Source: JBMNOU01 sp050943215
GTDB lineage: Bacteria; Bacillota; Clostridia; Christensenellales; SZUA-584
Direction of reading: 5' to 3'
Assembly (NCBI GenBank): GCA_050943215.1
Contig: JBMNOU010000012.1
Span: 1-37,854, forward strand
Length of the DNA: 37,854 nt
The translations under genes were made by a program, and so were the position numbers. A model generated the notes under the pieces. It had not been told where the DNA came from. It searched no databases and saw only the letters and a program-made list of their open reading frames with translations. Of this stretch, positions 23,766 through 32,569 are shown piece after piece (the stretch's first letter is position 1; every line of letters begins with the position of its first letter).

Positions 23766-25288
23766 CAAAATACCCTGGCTTTTCCGATCAGTTTTTCCCT
23801 TTCTTTTGTGGACGTGATCTCGATTACCTTATAGTCAGAAAGATGCACTGCTTCATCCGATACTATATAAAACTTGATGCCTTCGATTTTAGGGATAATC
23901 GCTGTTTCAGCATCCTTGCCTTCAATGTATTTCGCCACGAGCGGGTTGACCTCGATCAGATATTCGCGTACATCCGAGTTAGCCGCCTGGCGTAGCAACA
24001 GCCTTCTTAAATTCATAGCTGTTGTTTCTTCATTATCAACCGTACCGCTTCCGCCGCAATATGGGCATGTTCTCTTTACAATGTTTGACAGCTTCCTTCT
24101 GACTTTTTTCCTTGTCATCTCGATAAGTCCAAGGCTAGTGATACCAAGAACATTAGTCTTTGTGCGGTCTTTAGCCAACGCAGTTTCAAGCGAATCGATC
24201 ACCTTTTGCTTATTGCCCTCGACCTCCATATCAATGAAGTCGATCACGATAATACCGCTGATATCGCGGAGCCGTAGTTGTCGTGCAATTTCCTTAGCCG
24301 CTTCTATATTTACCGCGAGTATCGTTTCTTGCAAATCAGTATCACCCACAAACTTACCCGTATTAACATCGATTACGGTCAGTGCCTCGGTTTCGTCGAT
24401 AATGATATACGCACCGTTTTTCATCCAGACCTTCTTTTCAAGCGCTTTGTCAATACGCGCCTGAATACCGTAATCATCAAAAATATTGACGCCTCCAGTA
24501 TAAAGGCATACTCTATCTTTTAGATGGGGTGCGATAATGCCAGCGACGGCCGTTACCTTATCATAATATTCCCGGTCGTTGATCGCAAACTCGCAAACAT
24601 CCGGTGTAAACATATCACGGACAGTCCTAAAAATCAGCGATTCTTCGGCGTGTATAAGCCGCGGTGCCCGAAGAATATCGCTCCGGCTTACGATACGCTG
24701 CCAAAGCCTTTCCAAAAAACGGATTTCTCCTATAAATTCCTCTTTTGACTTAGAAACAGCAGCGGTGCGTACAATTATCCCCATATCTTTAGGCTTGATT
24801 TCTTCCATAATCTCTTTTAGCCTGCTGCGTTCCTGTTCATCCTCTATGCGTCTTGATACGCCCACATGGTTGACCGTCGGCATCAGCACCAGCATCCGGC
24901 CGGGAAGCGTTACATGTGTCGTAATACGCGCGCCCTTTGCCCCACCGGGTTGCTTTAATATCTGGACCATAATCTCCTGACCCTGTTTCACCATTTCTTC
25001 AATGCCTTTGGGCCGAAGATTTGGCTGCTCTGATTTTTGGCCGAATTCAAAATCCGATGTATCCGCAAGAATATCCCCAGCATAAAGAAAAGCGTTTCGT
25101 TCAAGCCCAATGTCCACAAAAGCTGCCTGCATTCCGGGAAGCACATTAGCAACCCTCCCTTTGTATATATTGCCTACAAGCCTTTCTTTGCCTCTGCGTT
25201 CGACATGGATTTCCACCAGCTTATCGTCCTCCAAAAGAGCAATCCTTGCCTCTAGCGGATTTATATCCGCAACTATTTTTTTCTCCAT
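23762..25288 (-). CDS. rng: Ribonuclease E/G
   Basis: 5'-end-sensing endoribonuclease acting in rRNA maturation and mRNA decay. From the ATG at 25288 (GGAG about 10 nt upstream; a TTG at 25324 was rejected) it has 508 residues, RNase G-like in length, with no long C-terminal scaffold. It contains the S1 domain in which an RNase H-like region is split (VGNIYKGRVANVLPGMQAAF, about 38-57), the catalytic aspartates Asp307 (VIDVNTGKFVG) and Asp350 (IVIDFIDME), and the zinc link CPYCGGSG (Cys408, Cys411). It sits between DUF2344 and rplU, the standard clostridial order. Confidence 0.96.
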   Translation of the reverse strand: MEKKIVADINPLEARIALLEDDKLVEIHVERRGKERLVGNIYKGRVANVLPGMQAAFVDIGLERNAFLYAGDILADTSDFEFGQKSEQPNLRPKGIEEMVKQGQEIMVQILKQPGGAKGARITTHVTLPGRMLVLMPTVNHVGVSRRIEDEQERSRLKEIMEEIKPKDMGIIVRTAAVSKSKEEFIGEIRFLERLWQRIVSRSDILRAPRLIHAEESLIFRTVRDMFTPDVCEFAINDREYYDKVTAVAGIIAPHLKDRVCLYTGGVNIFDDYGIQARIDKALEKKVWMKNGAYIIIDETEALTVIDVNTGKFVGDTDLQETILAVNIEAAKEIARQLRLRDISGIIVIDFIDMEVEGNKQKVIDSLETALAKDRTKTNVLGITSLGLIEMTRKKVRRKLSNIVKRTCPYCGGSGTVDNEETTAMNLRRLLLRQAANSDVREYLIEVNPLVAKYIEGKDAETAIIPKIEGIKFYIVSDEAVHLSDYKVIEITSTKEREKLIGKARVFC

Positions 25289-25324
25289 TAATAAATACTC
25301 CAAATTTTTTTTAGAATTTATCAA

Positions 25325-25339
25325 AAGGCCTCAGGCCTT
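25325..25339 (-). other. Short hairpin between DUF2344 gene and rng
   Basis: AAGGCC-TGA-GGCCTT, a 6-bp stem with a 3-nt loop, about 35 nt before the rng start. It lacks a clear U-run (UUGAUAAAUUC). It could be a processing or attenuation element ahead of an RNase gene, or chance. Confidence 0.35.
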
Positions 25340-25344
25340 ATCTT

Positions 25345-26013
25345 TTACTCTTTAAATGCCGAGAGAAGCGGAACCGTCTCGCCGTCTGAATGGGTAAAAA
25401 GCCCCGATCTGATAATATTATACTTAAAGCACCCTGCACGCTTTTGCAGTTCACCGGCAACAATTTCGGGCCTCAAAGACCCAGACGGAGCAGCGGCAAG
25501 CCGCATTTGCAGATATCCATTGTGTATGTCAATAGATATGATCATGTTTCTGATGTTGATATCTTTTTCTGCTCCCTTAGATACCTTTTTTGTAATGATC
25601 TCTTTACTGGCCATTATATCATATACCGCGTTTGCTATATCATTTTGATATATTGATTCAAAACCCATCTCGTATTCCGCTTCGCGCATAGCAGCAGCAA
25701 GCTTAGGCGCATTATCAGCGATCTGCACTGCCCTTTTCGCGCAAAGGCCAGGCGGAAGAACTCTATTTATCCTATCTAAAAATGCACCAGGCGAAACATC
25801 GGCTGATGTTTCCATTTCGACGCATTCACAGCTGCTCTCAATACCGAGCGCCAGCGCAGACGCGAAAGAAACCACATAATGCGGATTAAACCCACCCGTC
25901 AGCCTGACGGGCAGTCCTGAACGCCGAATAGCTCTTAAAAAGGCGCGCTGCAGGTCGAGATGGGAAATATACTTTATAGCCCCCTTTTTTTCAAACTCAA
26001 ACCCGATCCTCAT
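25345..26013 (-). CDS. DUF2344 (TIGR03936-type) radical SAM-linked protein
   Basis: About 222 residues of the family that always accompanies the radical SAM gene upstream, as a partner or as a fused C-terminal domain. Family marks: RIGFEFEKKGAIKYISHLDLQRAFLRAIRRS at the start (split here: residues 3-33), GLPVRLTGGFNPHYVVSFASALALGIES and the LDRINRVLPPGL segment. The ATG at 26013 overlaps the upstream TGA as ATGA; a TTG at 26019 was rejected. The biochemical function is not established; tRNA or rRNA modification is often supposed because of linkage to rng and ribosomal genes. Confidence 0.85.
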   Translation of the reverse strand: MRIGFEFEKKGAIKYISHLDLQRAFLRAIRRSGLPVRLTGGFNPHYVVSFASALALGIESSCECVEMETSADVSPGAFLDRINRVLPPGLCAKRAVQIADNAPKLAAAMREAEYEMGFESIYQNDIANAVYDIMASKEIITKKVSKGAEKDINIRNMIISIDIHNGYLQMRLAAAPSGSLRPEIVAGELQKRAGCFKYNIIRSGLFTHSDGETVPLLSAFKE

Positions 26014-27845
26014 ACGCAAAGTCCCGCTTTCTTAAGGCCGCAGCCTTTGCACCCATGTCTGCAGTCACTCGTTGTGATGCCTTTATCCGACGCAATCTTT
26101 TCTCTCCAAAGATACGCCTTATCAACACCTGAGCTGATCATATCCCACGGCAGAACCTCGTCCTTTTCTCTGTTGCGGTTTGCGTAGAACGCCTGCGAAA
26201 TACCGTTTTGCTCAAAAGCCGCCTGCCACTTTTCAAAATCAAAATGCTCTTTCCAGCTATCAAACCGGCATCCTTTGCTGTATGCCGCAGCCAGTACGCA
26301 CGATAGTCTTCTGTCTCCCCGTGCAAAAACCGCCTCGAGCATGCTGATTTTTGCATCATGCCAGCTGAGTTTGACACCAGAAACTGGCCGTATCTTTTCT
26401 TTGATATATCGCTGTTTATCCATGAGCGATTGCATATCGTCCTGCGCCTCCCATTGAAACGGCGTGTGTGGCTTTGGTACAAAGCTCGATACGCTGACCG
26501 TCAGCCGGAACGCACCGCCACGCCTCTCTTTGGGCACAGTATAGTAGATATTTCGTATTTTAGCAGCCATATCCACTATACCTGTAAGATCATCCAATGT
26601 CTCCCCCGGCAGACCGATCATAAAATATAGCTTAATGCCGTTAGTACCCGACCAGAATGCCTCTTCTATAGCGGAATATATATCCTCTTCCGTAATGTTT
26701 TTGTTGATAATGTCACGCAGACGCTGCGTTCCCGCCTCGGGTGCAAACGTCAGCCCGGTATTTCTCACCCGTCTTAGCTTCTCTGCGTATTCGCCCTGAT
26801 AAGAATCGATACGAAGAGACGGCACTGCTAGTGAAACTCCCGTTCCCTCAAACGTATCGGACAACGCGCATACTAACTCTGCCACACCCGAATAATCGCC
26901 TGTGGAAAGCGATGAGAGCGAAACCTCTTCGTGTCCCGTTGTTAGTATACTCTCTTTGGCCTGAGCGATCAGCCTTTTGACTTCCCTTTCCCGCACAGGC
27001 CGGTATACGAACCCCGCCTGGCAAAAACGGCAGCCCCTCGTGCAGCCGCGCATTACTTCCAGCGTCACCCGATCATGCACCGTGCTAAGATATGGTACGA
27101 TCGGAAAGGTAGGGAAAAAGCCCGCGTCGAAATCGGATAAAATGCGCTTGCATACGGTTTTAGGAGCACCATCAGCGGGAACGATACGCTTTATCGTTCC
27201 GTCATCATTGTATGAAACGGTATAAAGCGAAGGCACATAGATACCCCGGATACCCGCCGCCTTTCTTAGAAAAGTCTGCCGGCCGCTCCCGTCGGCGCTA
27301 CATGCTTGGTACAGTGCAAGCAGCTCAGCAAGCACCTCTTCGCCTTCGCCTATCACAAACAAATCTATAAAATCCGCCAACGGCTCGGGGTTATATACGC
27401 ACCCGCCACCCGCTATGACAATAGGGTCGGTGCCAATTCTGTCTTTTGCATACAACGGTATATGCCCAAGAGAGAGCATCGCAAGCACGTTTGTATAGCA
27501 CATCTCATACGAGAGGTTAAACCCTACAATATGAAATTCACTCAGCGGCGTTCTCGTTTCAAGGGAAAAAAGCGGTATGTCAGCGTCTTTGAGCGCAGTC
27601 TCCATGTCAGGCCAGGGGCAAAAACACCGTTCTGCATATACGCCGTCTATCCCATTTGCCAGATGATAGAGTATGCTGGTGCCCATATGCGACATACCCA
27701 CCTCATAAACATCAGGAAAGCAAAAAACAAATCGTGTGGAAACATCGCCCAAGTCCTTTTTGATCTCGCCCAGTTCCCCGCCCGTATATCTCGCCGGTTT
27801 TTGCACATCCCTCAGAATATTTTCAAGTTGCCCTATATTAATCAT
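26010..27845 (-). CDS. B12-binding-like radical SAM protein (TIGR03960 family)
   Basis: 611 residues. The N-terminal half has a cobalamin-binding-like fold (FPDVYEVGMSHMG, about 44-56; GGGCVYNPEPLADFIDLFVIGEGEE, about 146-170 in part), followed by the radical SAM core with CTRGCRFC (Cys268, 272, 275) and HEEVSLSSLSTGDYSGV. A C-terminal cysteine-rich end, CRHGCKGCGLKKAGLC, is typical. Co-translated with DUF2344 through an ATGA overlap and followed by rng, rplU and rpmA. Function is unknown; the constant tie to ribosome and RNase genes suggests an RNA or ribosomal-protein modification. A good promoter lies 37 nt upstream. Confidence 0.9.
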   Translation of the reverse strand: MINIGQLENILRDVQKPARYTGGELGEIKKDLGDVSTRFVFCFPDVYEVGMSHMGTSILYHLANGIDGVYAERCFCPWPDMETALKDADIPLFSLETRTPLSEFHIVGFNLSYEMCYTNVLAMLSLGHIPLYAKDRIGTDPIVIAGGGCVYNPEPLADFIDLFVIGEGEEVLAELLALYQACSADGSGRQTFLRKAAGIRGIYVPSLYTVSYNDDGTIKRIVPADGAPKTVCKRILSDFDAGFFPTFPIVPYLSTVHDRVTLEVMRGCTRGCRFCQAGFVYRPVREREVKRLIAQAKESILTTGHEEVSLSSLSTGDYSGVAELVCALSDTFEGTGVSLAVPSLRIDSYQGEYAEKLRRVRNTGLTFAPEAGTQRLRDIINKNITEEDIYSAIEEAFWSGTNGIKLYFMIGLPGETLDDLTGIVDMAAKIRNIYYTVPKERRGGAFRLTVSVSSFVPKPHTPFQWEAQDDMQSLMDKQRYIKEKIRPVSGVKLSWHDAKISMLEAVFARGDRRLSCVLAAAYSKGCRFDSWKEHFDFEKWQAAFEQNGISQAFYANRNREKDEVLPWDMISSGVDKAYLWREKIASDKGITTSDCRHGCKGCGLKKAGLCV

Positions 27846-27881
27846 TATTTTCCCTAACTTTATTTTTTACACTTAGCGACT

Positions 27882-27910
27882 ATTATACACGGTTTTTAAG
27901 TATCAGGCAA
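27882..27910 (-). promoter_or_regulatory. SigA-type promoter of the radical SAM-DUF2344-rng unit
   Basis: TTGCCT (27905-27910), exact 17-nt spacer, TATAAT (27882-27887) on the minus strand; start near 27875. AGGG lies 8 nt ahead of the ATG at 27845. Confidence 0.75.
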
Positions 27911-27923
27911 ACGCAGTTTGGAA

Positions 27924-27961
27924 TAATGTGTCTACGTTGTCAAATGATCCGTTACACATTA
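27924..27961. repeat. 8-bp inverted repeat, possible insertion-sequence end
   Basis: TAATGTGT (27924-27931) and ACACATTA (27954-27961) enclose 22 nt. It lies between the relic transposase stop and the radical SAM promoter. The inner stretch begins TGT and ends ACA, as ends of many IS elements do. It may be a leftover terminus, a weak hairpin or an operator. Confidence 0.35.
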
Positions 27962-27982
27962 GGTTAAGTTCTCCCTCCAGTA

Positions 27983-28093
27983 CTAAAGGGGCGATTTTCG
28001 TCTAAGAACCAGTAACGGGAAGTTGTTATCCCATCTCTGATAACGCTGCAATTGCTCGTTTGCATCCTTTACCGAATACAAACGTTCCTTTGT
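27983..28093 (-). pseudogene. C-terminal relic of an integrase-core (DDE) transposase
   Basis: Immediately after the metallo-hydrolase stop, in another frame of the minus strand, 36-37 codons read as a transposase tail ending in a TAG at 27983: KERLYSVKDANEQLQRYQ followed by RWDNNFPLLVLRRKSPL. The pattern NN-[FY]-P-x4-L-x2-KSP is the hallmark of the C-terminal end of rve-type transposases (IS481/IS3-like, e.g. NNFPMRPLGWKSP). No start, catalytic DDE region or matching second end is present, so this is a heavily deleted remnant. Family assignment is by motif only. Confidence 0.6.
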
Positions 28094-28806
28094 TATACCA
28101 GCCTTTGGCCGTTTCTTTGAATTGCGATTACTTCCGTATCTGTTGCAGATTTTTTATCGCTGTAGACTTTTGTGTCTGCAAAGTCAGCAAAATGTATCGG
28201 AACAAATACTTTTGGCGCCATCATTTCGATAAACATATCCGCACCTTCGTCATAATCACTGCCCATCCTGCTATCAACCGGAAAAAACGCATAATCAATA
28301 TGTTTAATATGATCACTCAAAAACTCAAGCTCTCTATCAAAATATTTTTTCATCGCGCGCGTGTATTTTTTATTCCCATCATCTTTCCAATGCCAATAGT
28401 TAAAATCTCCGGCATGGAAAAAGTTTAAGTTTTCACATTCTATATAGAAGCTTCCGCCAATATCTGTCGAACCGAATTCCCGTACATAAAGGTACCCATC
28501 ATCATAGGATTTGCCAGGATTCAATATTATCGCCTTATCTTGCGTTTGCTCTATCGGCACAGTTGAATCGAGTATAAACGTTGTGTTTTGATTGATTTTT
28601 TCCCATTCAAAAATATACGGATTATAGTGATCATTATGGGAGTGGGATACAAATACGTATACACGAGCGGCATCCATTATTTCTTTGTCGCTGACATAAC
28701 CATTATCCATCCCTTCATCCGGCCTATGTCTGTAATAATCAAATATTAGCAATGACTTGTCCAAAAGCACCGCGATTGAGCTATGATGCAGATAATAAAT
28801 ATGCAT
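28093..28806 (-). CDS. Metallo-beta-lactamase-fold hydrolase (UlaG-like)
   Basis: 237-residue stand-alone MBL-fold protein, cytoplasmic, without signal peptide. Metal ligands: HSHNDH (His55, His57, Asp59, His60), a further His in FFHAGDFNYWHW (about 140), Asp in AFFPVDSRMG and a late His in FVPIHFADF. The compact fold with the HAGD and PIHF motifs is like UlaG and related lactonases or phosphodiesterases; the substrate is unknown. AAGGAAGG lies 7 nt before the ATG. It follows spoIVFB at 85 nt on the same strand but is separated from the next gene by the transposase relic. Confidence 0.85.
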   Translation of the reverse strand: MHIYYLHHSSIAVLLDKSLLIFDYYRHRPDEGMDNGYVSDKEIMDAARVYVFVSHSHNDHYNPYIFEWEKINQNTTFILDSTVPIEQTQDKAIILNPGKSYDDGYLYVREFGSTDIGGSFYIECENLNFFHAGDFNYWHWKDDGNKKYTRAMKKYFDRELEFLSDHIKHIDYAFFPVDSRMGSDYDEGADMFIEMMAPKVFVPIHFADFADTKVYSDKKSATDTEVIAIQRNGQRLV

Positions 28807-28891
28807 ACCAAACCTTCCTTTTGAGTTGTCTGCTATATTCTACCACATCAATATCACCCGTACAAGGATCGCTCTTGTACCCGATTTCTAA

Positions 28892-29764
28892 CTACTGCTG
28901 ATTGAATATGCTCCAGAGCGTAGCATGCGTTCCTTTTTCCATCATACCGTCTAATATCTGCCGTTCGTCGAGTTCACCGAGCACGCCCATATCGTTATCA
29001 AGAACAGTCACAATATTATACTTGCCCGCTTCAAACTCACGCATGATATCGCTGACTTTGTTGTTTTGCATGGCTGCAAATCTGTTTATGCTAAGAGTCT
29101 TGCGCTTATCAATTTTTTGTCTCTTTCCTGAAAAATCGCGTATCAGCATATAGGGCGCGCTTTTCAGTTCCTTTAACGACGAGAGGCATAGAAAAAATCC
29201 CAAGATAAAAAAGCTCGGATTTATCGTATTCTTAAGCGCGGCAATAATGCCAACAGCAACTATGATCGAAGCAAAAAGAACGCCCGCATACGATGTAATC
29301 CGCGTGGCGCGTTTGTACCCCATAAACGACGCAAACGCCGCTCTTGCAATCCGTCCGCCGTCCAGCGGAAGCGCAGGCAGCAAATTGATCGTCGCAATAG
29401 CAATATTGGACGATATCAGTTTTTCTGCGATTACCATTTCGTAAACATACCTGTCAATAATAAAAACAATACACGCGAATACCATGTTTGTTGCGGGCCC
29501 GGCCGCCGCGACAATAATCTCTTTTGCTCTCGACATCGCAAAGCACTGCATCTTCGCTGCACAGCCAAACGGCAAAAGCTCCATTTCTGTAATCGTCATT
29601 CCAAGCGCCGTTGCAGCAAGAACATGTGCCCATTCGTGCAGCAATATCACCGGGATGGTGTACAAAACAATATCGCCCATACCGATTAAAACCATGATGA
29701 TGATCGCGGGTATTATAAAAAGATTGATCTTTAGTTTACCGCCAAAGAACCTTAGCCCTTTCAT
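28892..29764 (-). CDS. spoIVFB: Intramembrane metalloprotease SpoIVFB-like (M50)
   Basis: Site-2-type protease. In Bacillus it sits in the outer forespore membrane and cleaves pro-sigma-K. The 290 residues contain HEWAH (His43, Glu44, His47) in a membrane helix, an AAAGPATN turn, and NLLPALPLDGGR with the third zinc ligand Asp135, then more helices and a C-terminal CBS-like domain (about 220-285, SDIMREFEAGKYNIVTVLDN). Directly follows spoIVFA with 6 nt between them, the same order as in B. subtilis. The pair is evidence for an endospore-former. Confidence 0.88.
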   Translation of the reverse strand: MKGLRFFGGKLKINLFIIPAIIIMVLIGMGDIVLYTIPVILLHEWAHVLAATALGMTITEMELLPFGCAAKMQCFAMSRAKEIIVAAAGPATNMVFACIVFIIDRYVYEMVIAEKLISSNIAIATINLLPALPLDGGRIARAAFASFMGYKRATRITSYAGVLFASIIVAVGIIAALKNTINPSFFILGFFLCLSSLKELKSAPYMLIRDFSGKRQKIDKRKTLSINRFAAMQNNKVSDIMREFEAGKYNIVTVLDNDMGVLGELDERQILDGMMEKGTHATLWSIFNQQ

Positions 29765-29770
29765 TCATTG

Positions 29771-30541
29771 TCATTCCACAACCAACGACGCTCGCTGTTC
29801 GATATACTGAATGGGATCGACATACTGATCGCCGTCTTTTAATTCGAAATACAGATAATCGCCGTCAATATCGCCGATAAGCTGTCCGGGCATAACAATA
29901 TCATCCACACGGACCGCTGGTGATATATTGTAAAACGATACTGTCTCTCCCGAGTCTAGCGCTACCTTAATATATCCCGCTTCGTTGATCTCGCCGACAA
30001 ACGTCACGGTACCTTTGGCAATGCTAACGATTTTTGTACCGTCCAGATCGATGCGTACTCCTTTAGATCCCGCTTCGCCGAAAGCGGTAATGATATTGCC
30101 GTGGGCAGGAAAGACGACCGCTGCATCCGGCAGAGGACTGAACACGCTCTGCAGGCTGTCATCCAGATTCTGAACGAACTTGAGCCTTCCGATGTCTTCA
30201 TCAATACCAAATTGATGATTAACCGTCTTGCCGATAACGTCTGTAATCTCATTTGTCACCGGTGTATTCATACTGCTAATCGCCAGTATGATAATAGCAA
30301 CACCGGCGCAAACGCCTGTTTTAATGAGCAGCCGCTTATATCCGACATCCGCATCCTCACTTTTTGCCTTTTCCGCCTTTGGCAAGCTTTGGGTCTTGAT
30401 CGGCAGGCCCACCTTGTGTACAATATCAACCGCTTTTTCTTTCCATACACGGTTCTGCTGTTTGGCAAAAGAAGGCTGGGGCTTCTTTGTTACATAAGTA
30501 AATCCATCTATCTCAAGCTTGGGCAGATTATCTTTATTCAT
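29771..30541 (-). CDS. spoIVFA: SpoIVFA-like M23-fold sporulation protein
   Basis: 256 residues: a cytoplasmic N-terminal part of about 70, one membrane helix (about 72-90, LLIKTGVCAGVAIIILAIS) and an exported LytM/M23 fold (about 145-250; FPAHGNIITAFGEAGSKGVRIDL, VSIAKGTVTFVGE, GQLIGDIDGDYLYFEL). The zinc ligands of active M23 peptidases (HxxxD and HxH) are absent (GVRIDL, YLYFEL), so it is a pseudo-enzyme, as SpoIVFA is: in Bacillus it anchors and holds SpoIVFB inactive until cleaved. A very strong AGGAGGGGG precedes the ATG. Confidence 0.82.
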   Translation of the reverse strand: MNKDNLPKLEIDGFTYVTKKPQPSFAKQQNRVWKEKAVDIVHKVGLPIKTQSLPKAEKAKSEDADVGYKRLLIKTGVCAGVAIIILAISSMNTPVTNEITDVIGKTVNHQFGIDEDIGRLKFVQNLDDSLQSVFSPLPDAAVVFPAHGNIITAFGEAGSKGVRIDLDGTKIVSIAKGTVTFVGEINEAGYIKVALDSGETVSFYNISPAVRVDDIVMPGQLIGDIDGDYLYFELKDGDQYVDPIQYIEQRASLVVE

Positions 30542-30570
30542 TTTTCCCCCTCCTGTTACGAACTTCTTGC

Positions 30571-30599
30571 CGTATATATATATTGCTGAAAAAGGTCAA
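30571..30599 (-). promoter_or_regulatory. Weak candidate promoter of spoIVFAB
   Basis: TTGACC (30594-30599) with TATACG at 17-nt or TATATA at 15-nt spacing on the minus strand. The Bacillus counterpart is sigma-E dependent, but I could not make out a clear sigma-E pair here. Confidence 0.3.
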
Positions 30600-30756
30600 T
30601 CATTCAAAAGAGAGGTAAACCGTTGCGGCATATTAATTATTTTTACATAAAGAAAACTGACGCCGCTAATAACGATGCCAGTTCGTATATTTTGGATTTT
30701 TCGATTAAGTGCCTTTATCCTTGCTTAAGTAAAAAACAATCCTAAAAACACCTTAA

Positions 30757-32460
30757 TTATTTATTGGTTTGTACTGATTTGATGATCGTGCTTACCGCAT
30801 CGTCTACGCTTAGTTCCTTAGCTTCGCCTAGCTCTCTCGATTTATACTCCACGATACCCTCGGCAGCACGTCTGCCCACAGTAATCCTGTGCGGAATACC
30901 AATGAGATCCGCGTCCTTAAACTTGACGCCTGCCCGCTCATCCCGATCGTCAATCAAAGCCTCAATCCCGACGTTAACAAGCTTTTGGTAAACCGTTTCT
31001 GCTAGCACTGTCTGCGCATTGTTCGCCCCGCTAACCGGTATCACTATCGCATTATACGGAGCAACGCTATCCGGCCATATGATTCCGTCTTTGTCGCAGT
31101 ACTGTTCGATAATCGCCTGCATCGTTCTGTTAAGCCCGATACCATAGCTGCCCATGATGCACGGCTTTTCTTTAGCGTTCTGGTCAAGGAACTTACAGCC
31201 CATCGCATCGCTGTATTTCGTTCCCAGCTTGAATATATGCCCGACTTCTATAGCAGAAACAAGGTTTATCTTTGCACCACAGACCGGACAAGGATCGTCT
31301 TTTTCAATAAGCCGAATGTCGCAGATATCTTCCGACTGAAAATCCCTGCCGTAGTTGGCACCTTTATAGTGGTAATCCGTCTCATTAGCGCCTATAAGAA
31401 AATTGCTCATGCATGTTATCTCTTTATCAACGATGATCCGGTCCGCTTTGATGCCGATCGGCCCGGCAAACCCTATCTCGGCGCCCGTGGCCTCCCGCAC
31501 ATCCGCTGCGCCCGCAAGCTCCAGATTTGCGCATCCAAGATAATTTTTAAGCTTGGTCTCATTTATCTCCCGATCTCCGCGTACCATCGCGGCAATAATA
31601 TTGCCATCCGCGTAATACAGCAGCGTCTTTGCAAATTTTTGAGCGCCATACGAAAAGAAAGAGACGAGCTCCTCTATTGTGCCAACGTTTGGTGTATGTA
31701 CTTTTTCCAGCTTCTCGGGTGTTTCGCCGGCCGGGGAAACATCTTTGCAAGCTGCAAGCTCCGCATTTGCGGCATAACCGCATTTAGGGCAGGACGCAAC
31801 CGTATCGTCCCCGATATCCGATCTCACCATAAACTCTTGAGACCCAGAGCCCCCCATTGCTCCGCTGTCCGCGTGAACGATAACATATTCGAGGCCGCAC
31901 CGGTCAAATATCCGGCAATACGCATCATGCATCTTCTTGTATGATTCATCAAGACCCGCCTCGTTTATGTCAAACGAATACGCGTCTTTCATGACAAACT
32001 CGCGGCTCCGGATCATGCCAAACCGCGGCCGGCGCTCGTCACGGTATTTGTTCTGTATCTGATATATCGTCTTGGGCATGGCTTTATATGACTGAAGCTC
32101 TTGCCTAAGGACATGCGCGAAGATTTCCTCATGCGTCGGCCCAAGGCAAAAATCCCGTCCGTTCCTGTCCTTAAACTTGATCATCTCCGTCCCGAAGACA
32201 TCCCATCTTCCCGATTGCTGATAATACTCGGCGGGCAGCAGAGCAGACATTATCAGCTCCTGCGCTCCCGCAGCATCCATCTCTTCGCGGATGATATTTT
32301 CTATCTTTTTAAAAACCCGAAGCCCAAGAGGCATCAGCGCGTAAACACCGGCGGCCAGCCGCCGGATCATACCGGCTTTTAGTAACAAAACATGGCTTTG
32401 CGCTTCTGCTTCCGAAGGCACTTCTCTTTGTGTTGAAAAAAGCATTTGGGACATTCTCAT
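30757..32460 (-). CDS. proS: Prolyl-tRNA synthetase, bacterial type with editing domain
   Basis: Class II synthetase charging tRNA-Pro. 567 residues: N-terminal catalytic half (SQMLFSTQREVPSEAEAQSHVLLLKAGMIR in part, motif 2 with YRDERRPRFGMIRSREFVMKDAYSF), the inserted YbaK-like editing domain that hydrolyses Ala-tRNA-Pro (about 225-400, bounded by the cysteine pairs CPKC and CPVC), motif 3 region MGSYGIGLNRTMQAIIEQ, and the C-terminal anticodon domain (DDRDERAGVKFKDADLIG). AAGGAG is 10 nt upstream of the ATG. It has its own promoter and a leader of only about 45 nt, so there is no room for a T-box. Confidence 0.98.
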   Translation of the reverse strand: MRMSQMLFSTQREVPSEAEAQSHVLLLKAGMIRRLAAGVYALMPLGLRVFKKIENIIREEMDAAGAQELIMSALLPAEYYQQSGRWDVFGTEMIKFKDRNGRDFCLGPTHEEIFAHVLRQELQSYKAMPKTIYQIQNKYRDERRPRFGMIRSREFVMKDAYSFDINEAGLDESYKKMHDAYCRIFDRCGLEYVIVHADSGAMGGSGSQEFMVRSDIGDDTVASCPKCGYAANAELAACKDVSPAGETPEKLEKVHTPNVGTIEELVSFFSYGAQKFAKTLLYYADGNIIAAMVRGDREINETKLKNYLGCANLELAGAADVREATGAEIGFAGPIGIKADRIIVDKEITCMSNFLIGANETDYHYKGANYGRDFQSEDICDIRLIEKDDPCPVCGAKINLVSAIEVGHIFKLGTKYSDAMGCKFLDQNAKEKPCIMGSYGIGLNRTMQAIIEQYCDKDGIIWPDSVAPYNAIVIPVSGANNAQTVLAETVYQKLVNVGIEALIDDRDERAGVKFKDADLIGIPHRITVGRRAAEGIVEYKSRELGEAKELSVDDAVSTIIKSVQTNK

Positions 32461-32509
32461 TGGTCATAAGCTCCTTAAAATCGCTGAAAAGTATACTTGC
32501 ACGCTTGTC

Positions 32510-32538
32510 AGTATAACACAATTAAAAATGCGATTCAA
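32510..32538 (-). promoter_or_regulatory. SigA-type promoter of proS
   Basis: TTGAAT (32533-32538), exact 17-nt spacer, TATACT (32510-32515) on the minus strand. Confidence 0.75.
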
Positions 32539-32569
32539 TCAATAGTTCAACGATAAGACGGTATAATAA

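Noticed and set aside
28860..28880. GTACAAG/CTTGTAC inverted repeat after spoIVFB
   Set aside because: The 7-bp stem is not followed by a U-run on the minus strand and is weak, so I did not call a terminator.
32461..32515. T-box leader upstream of proS
   Set aside because: The leader is only about 45 nt, far too short for a T-box specifier and antiterminator.
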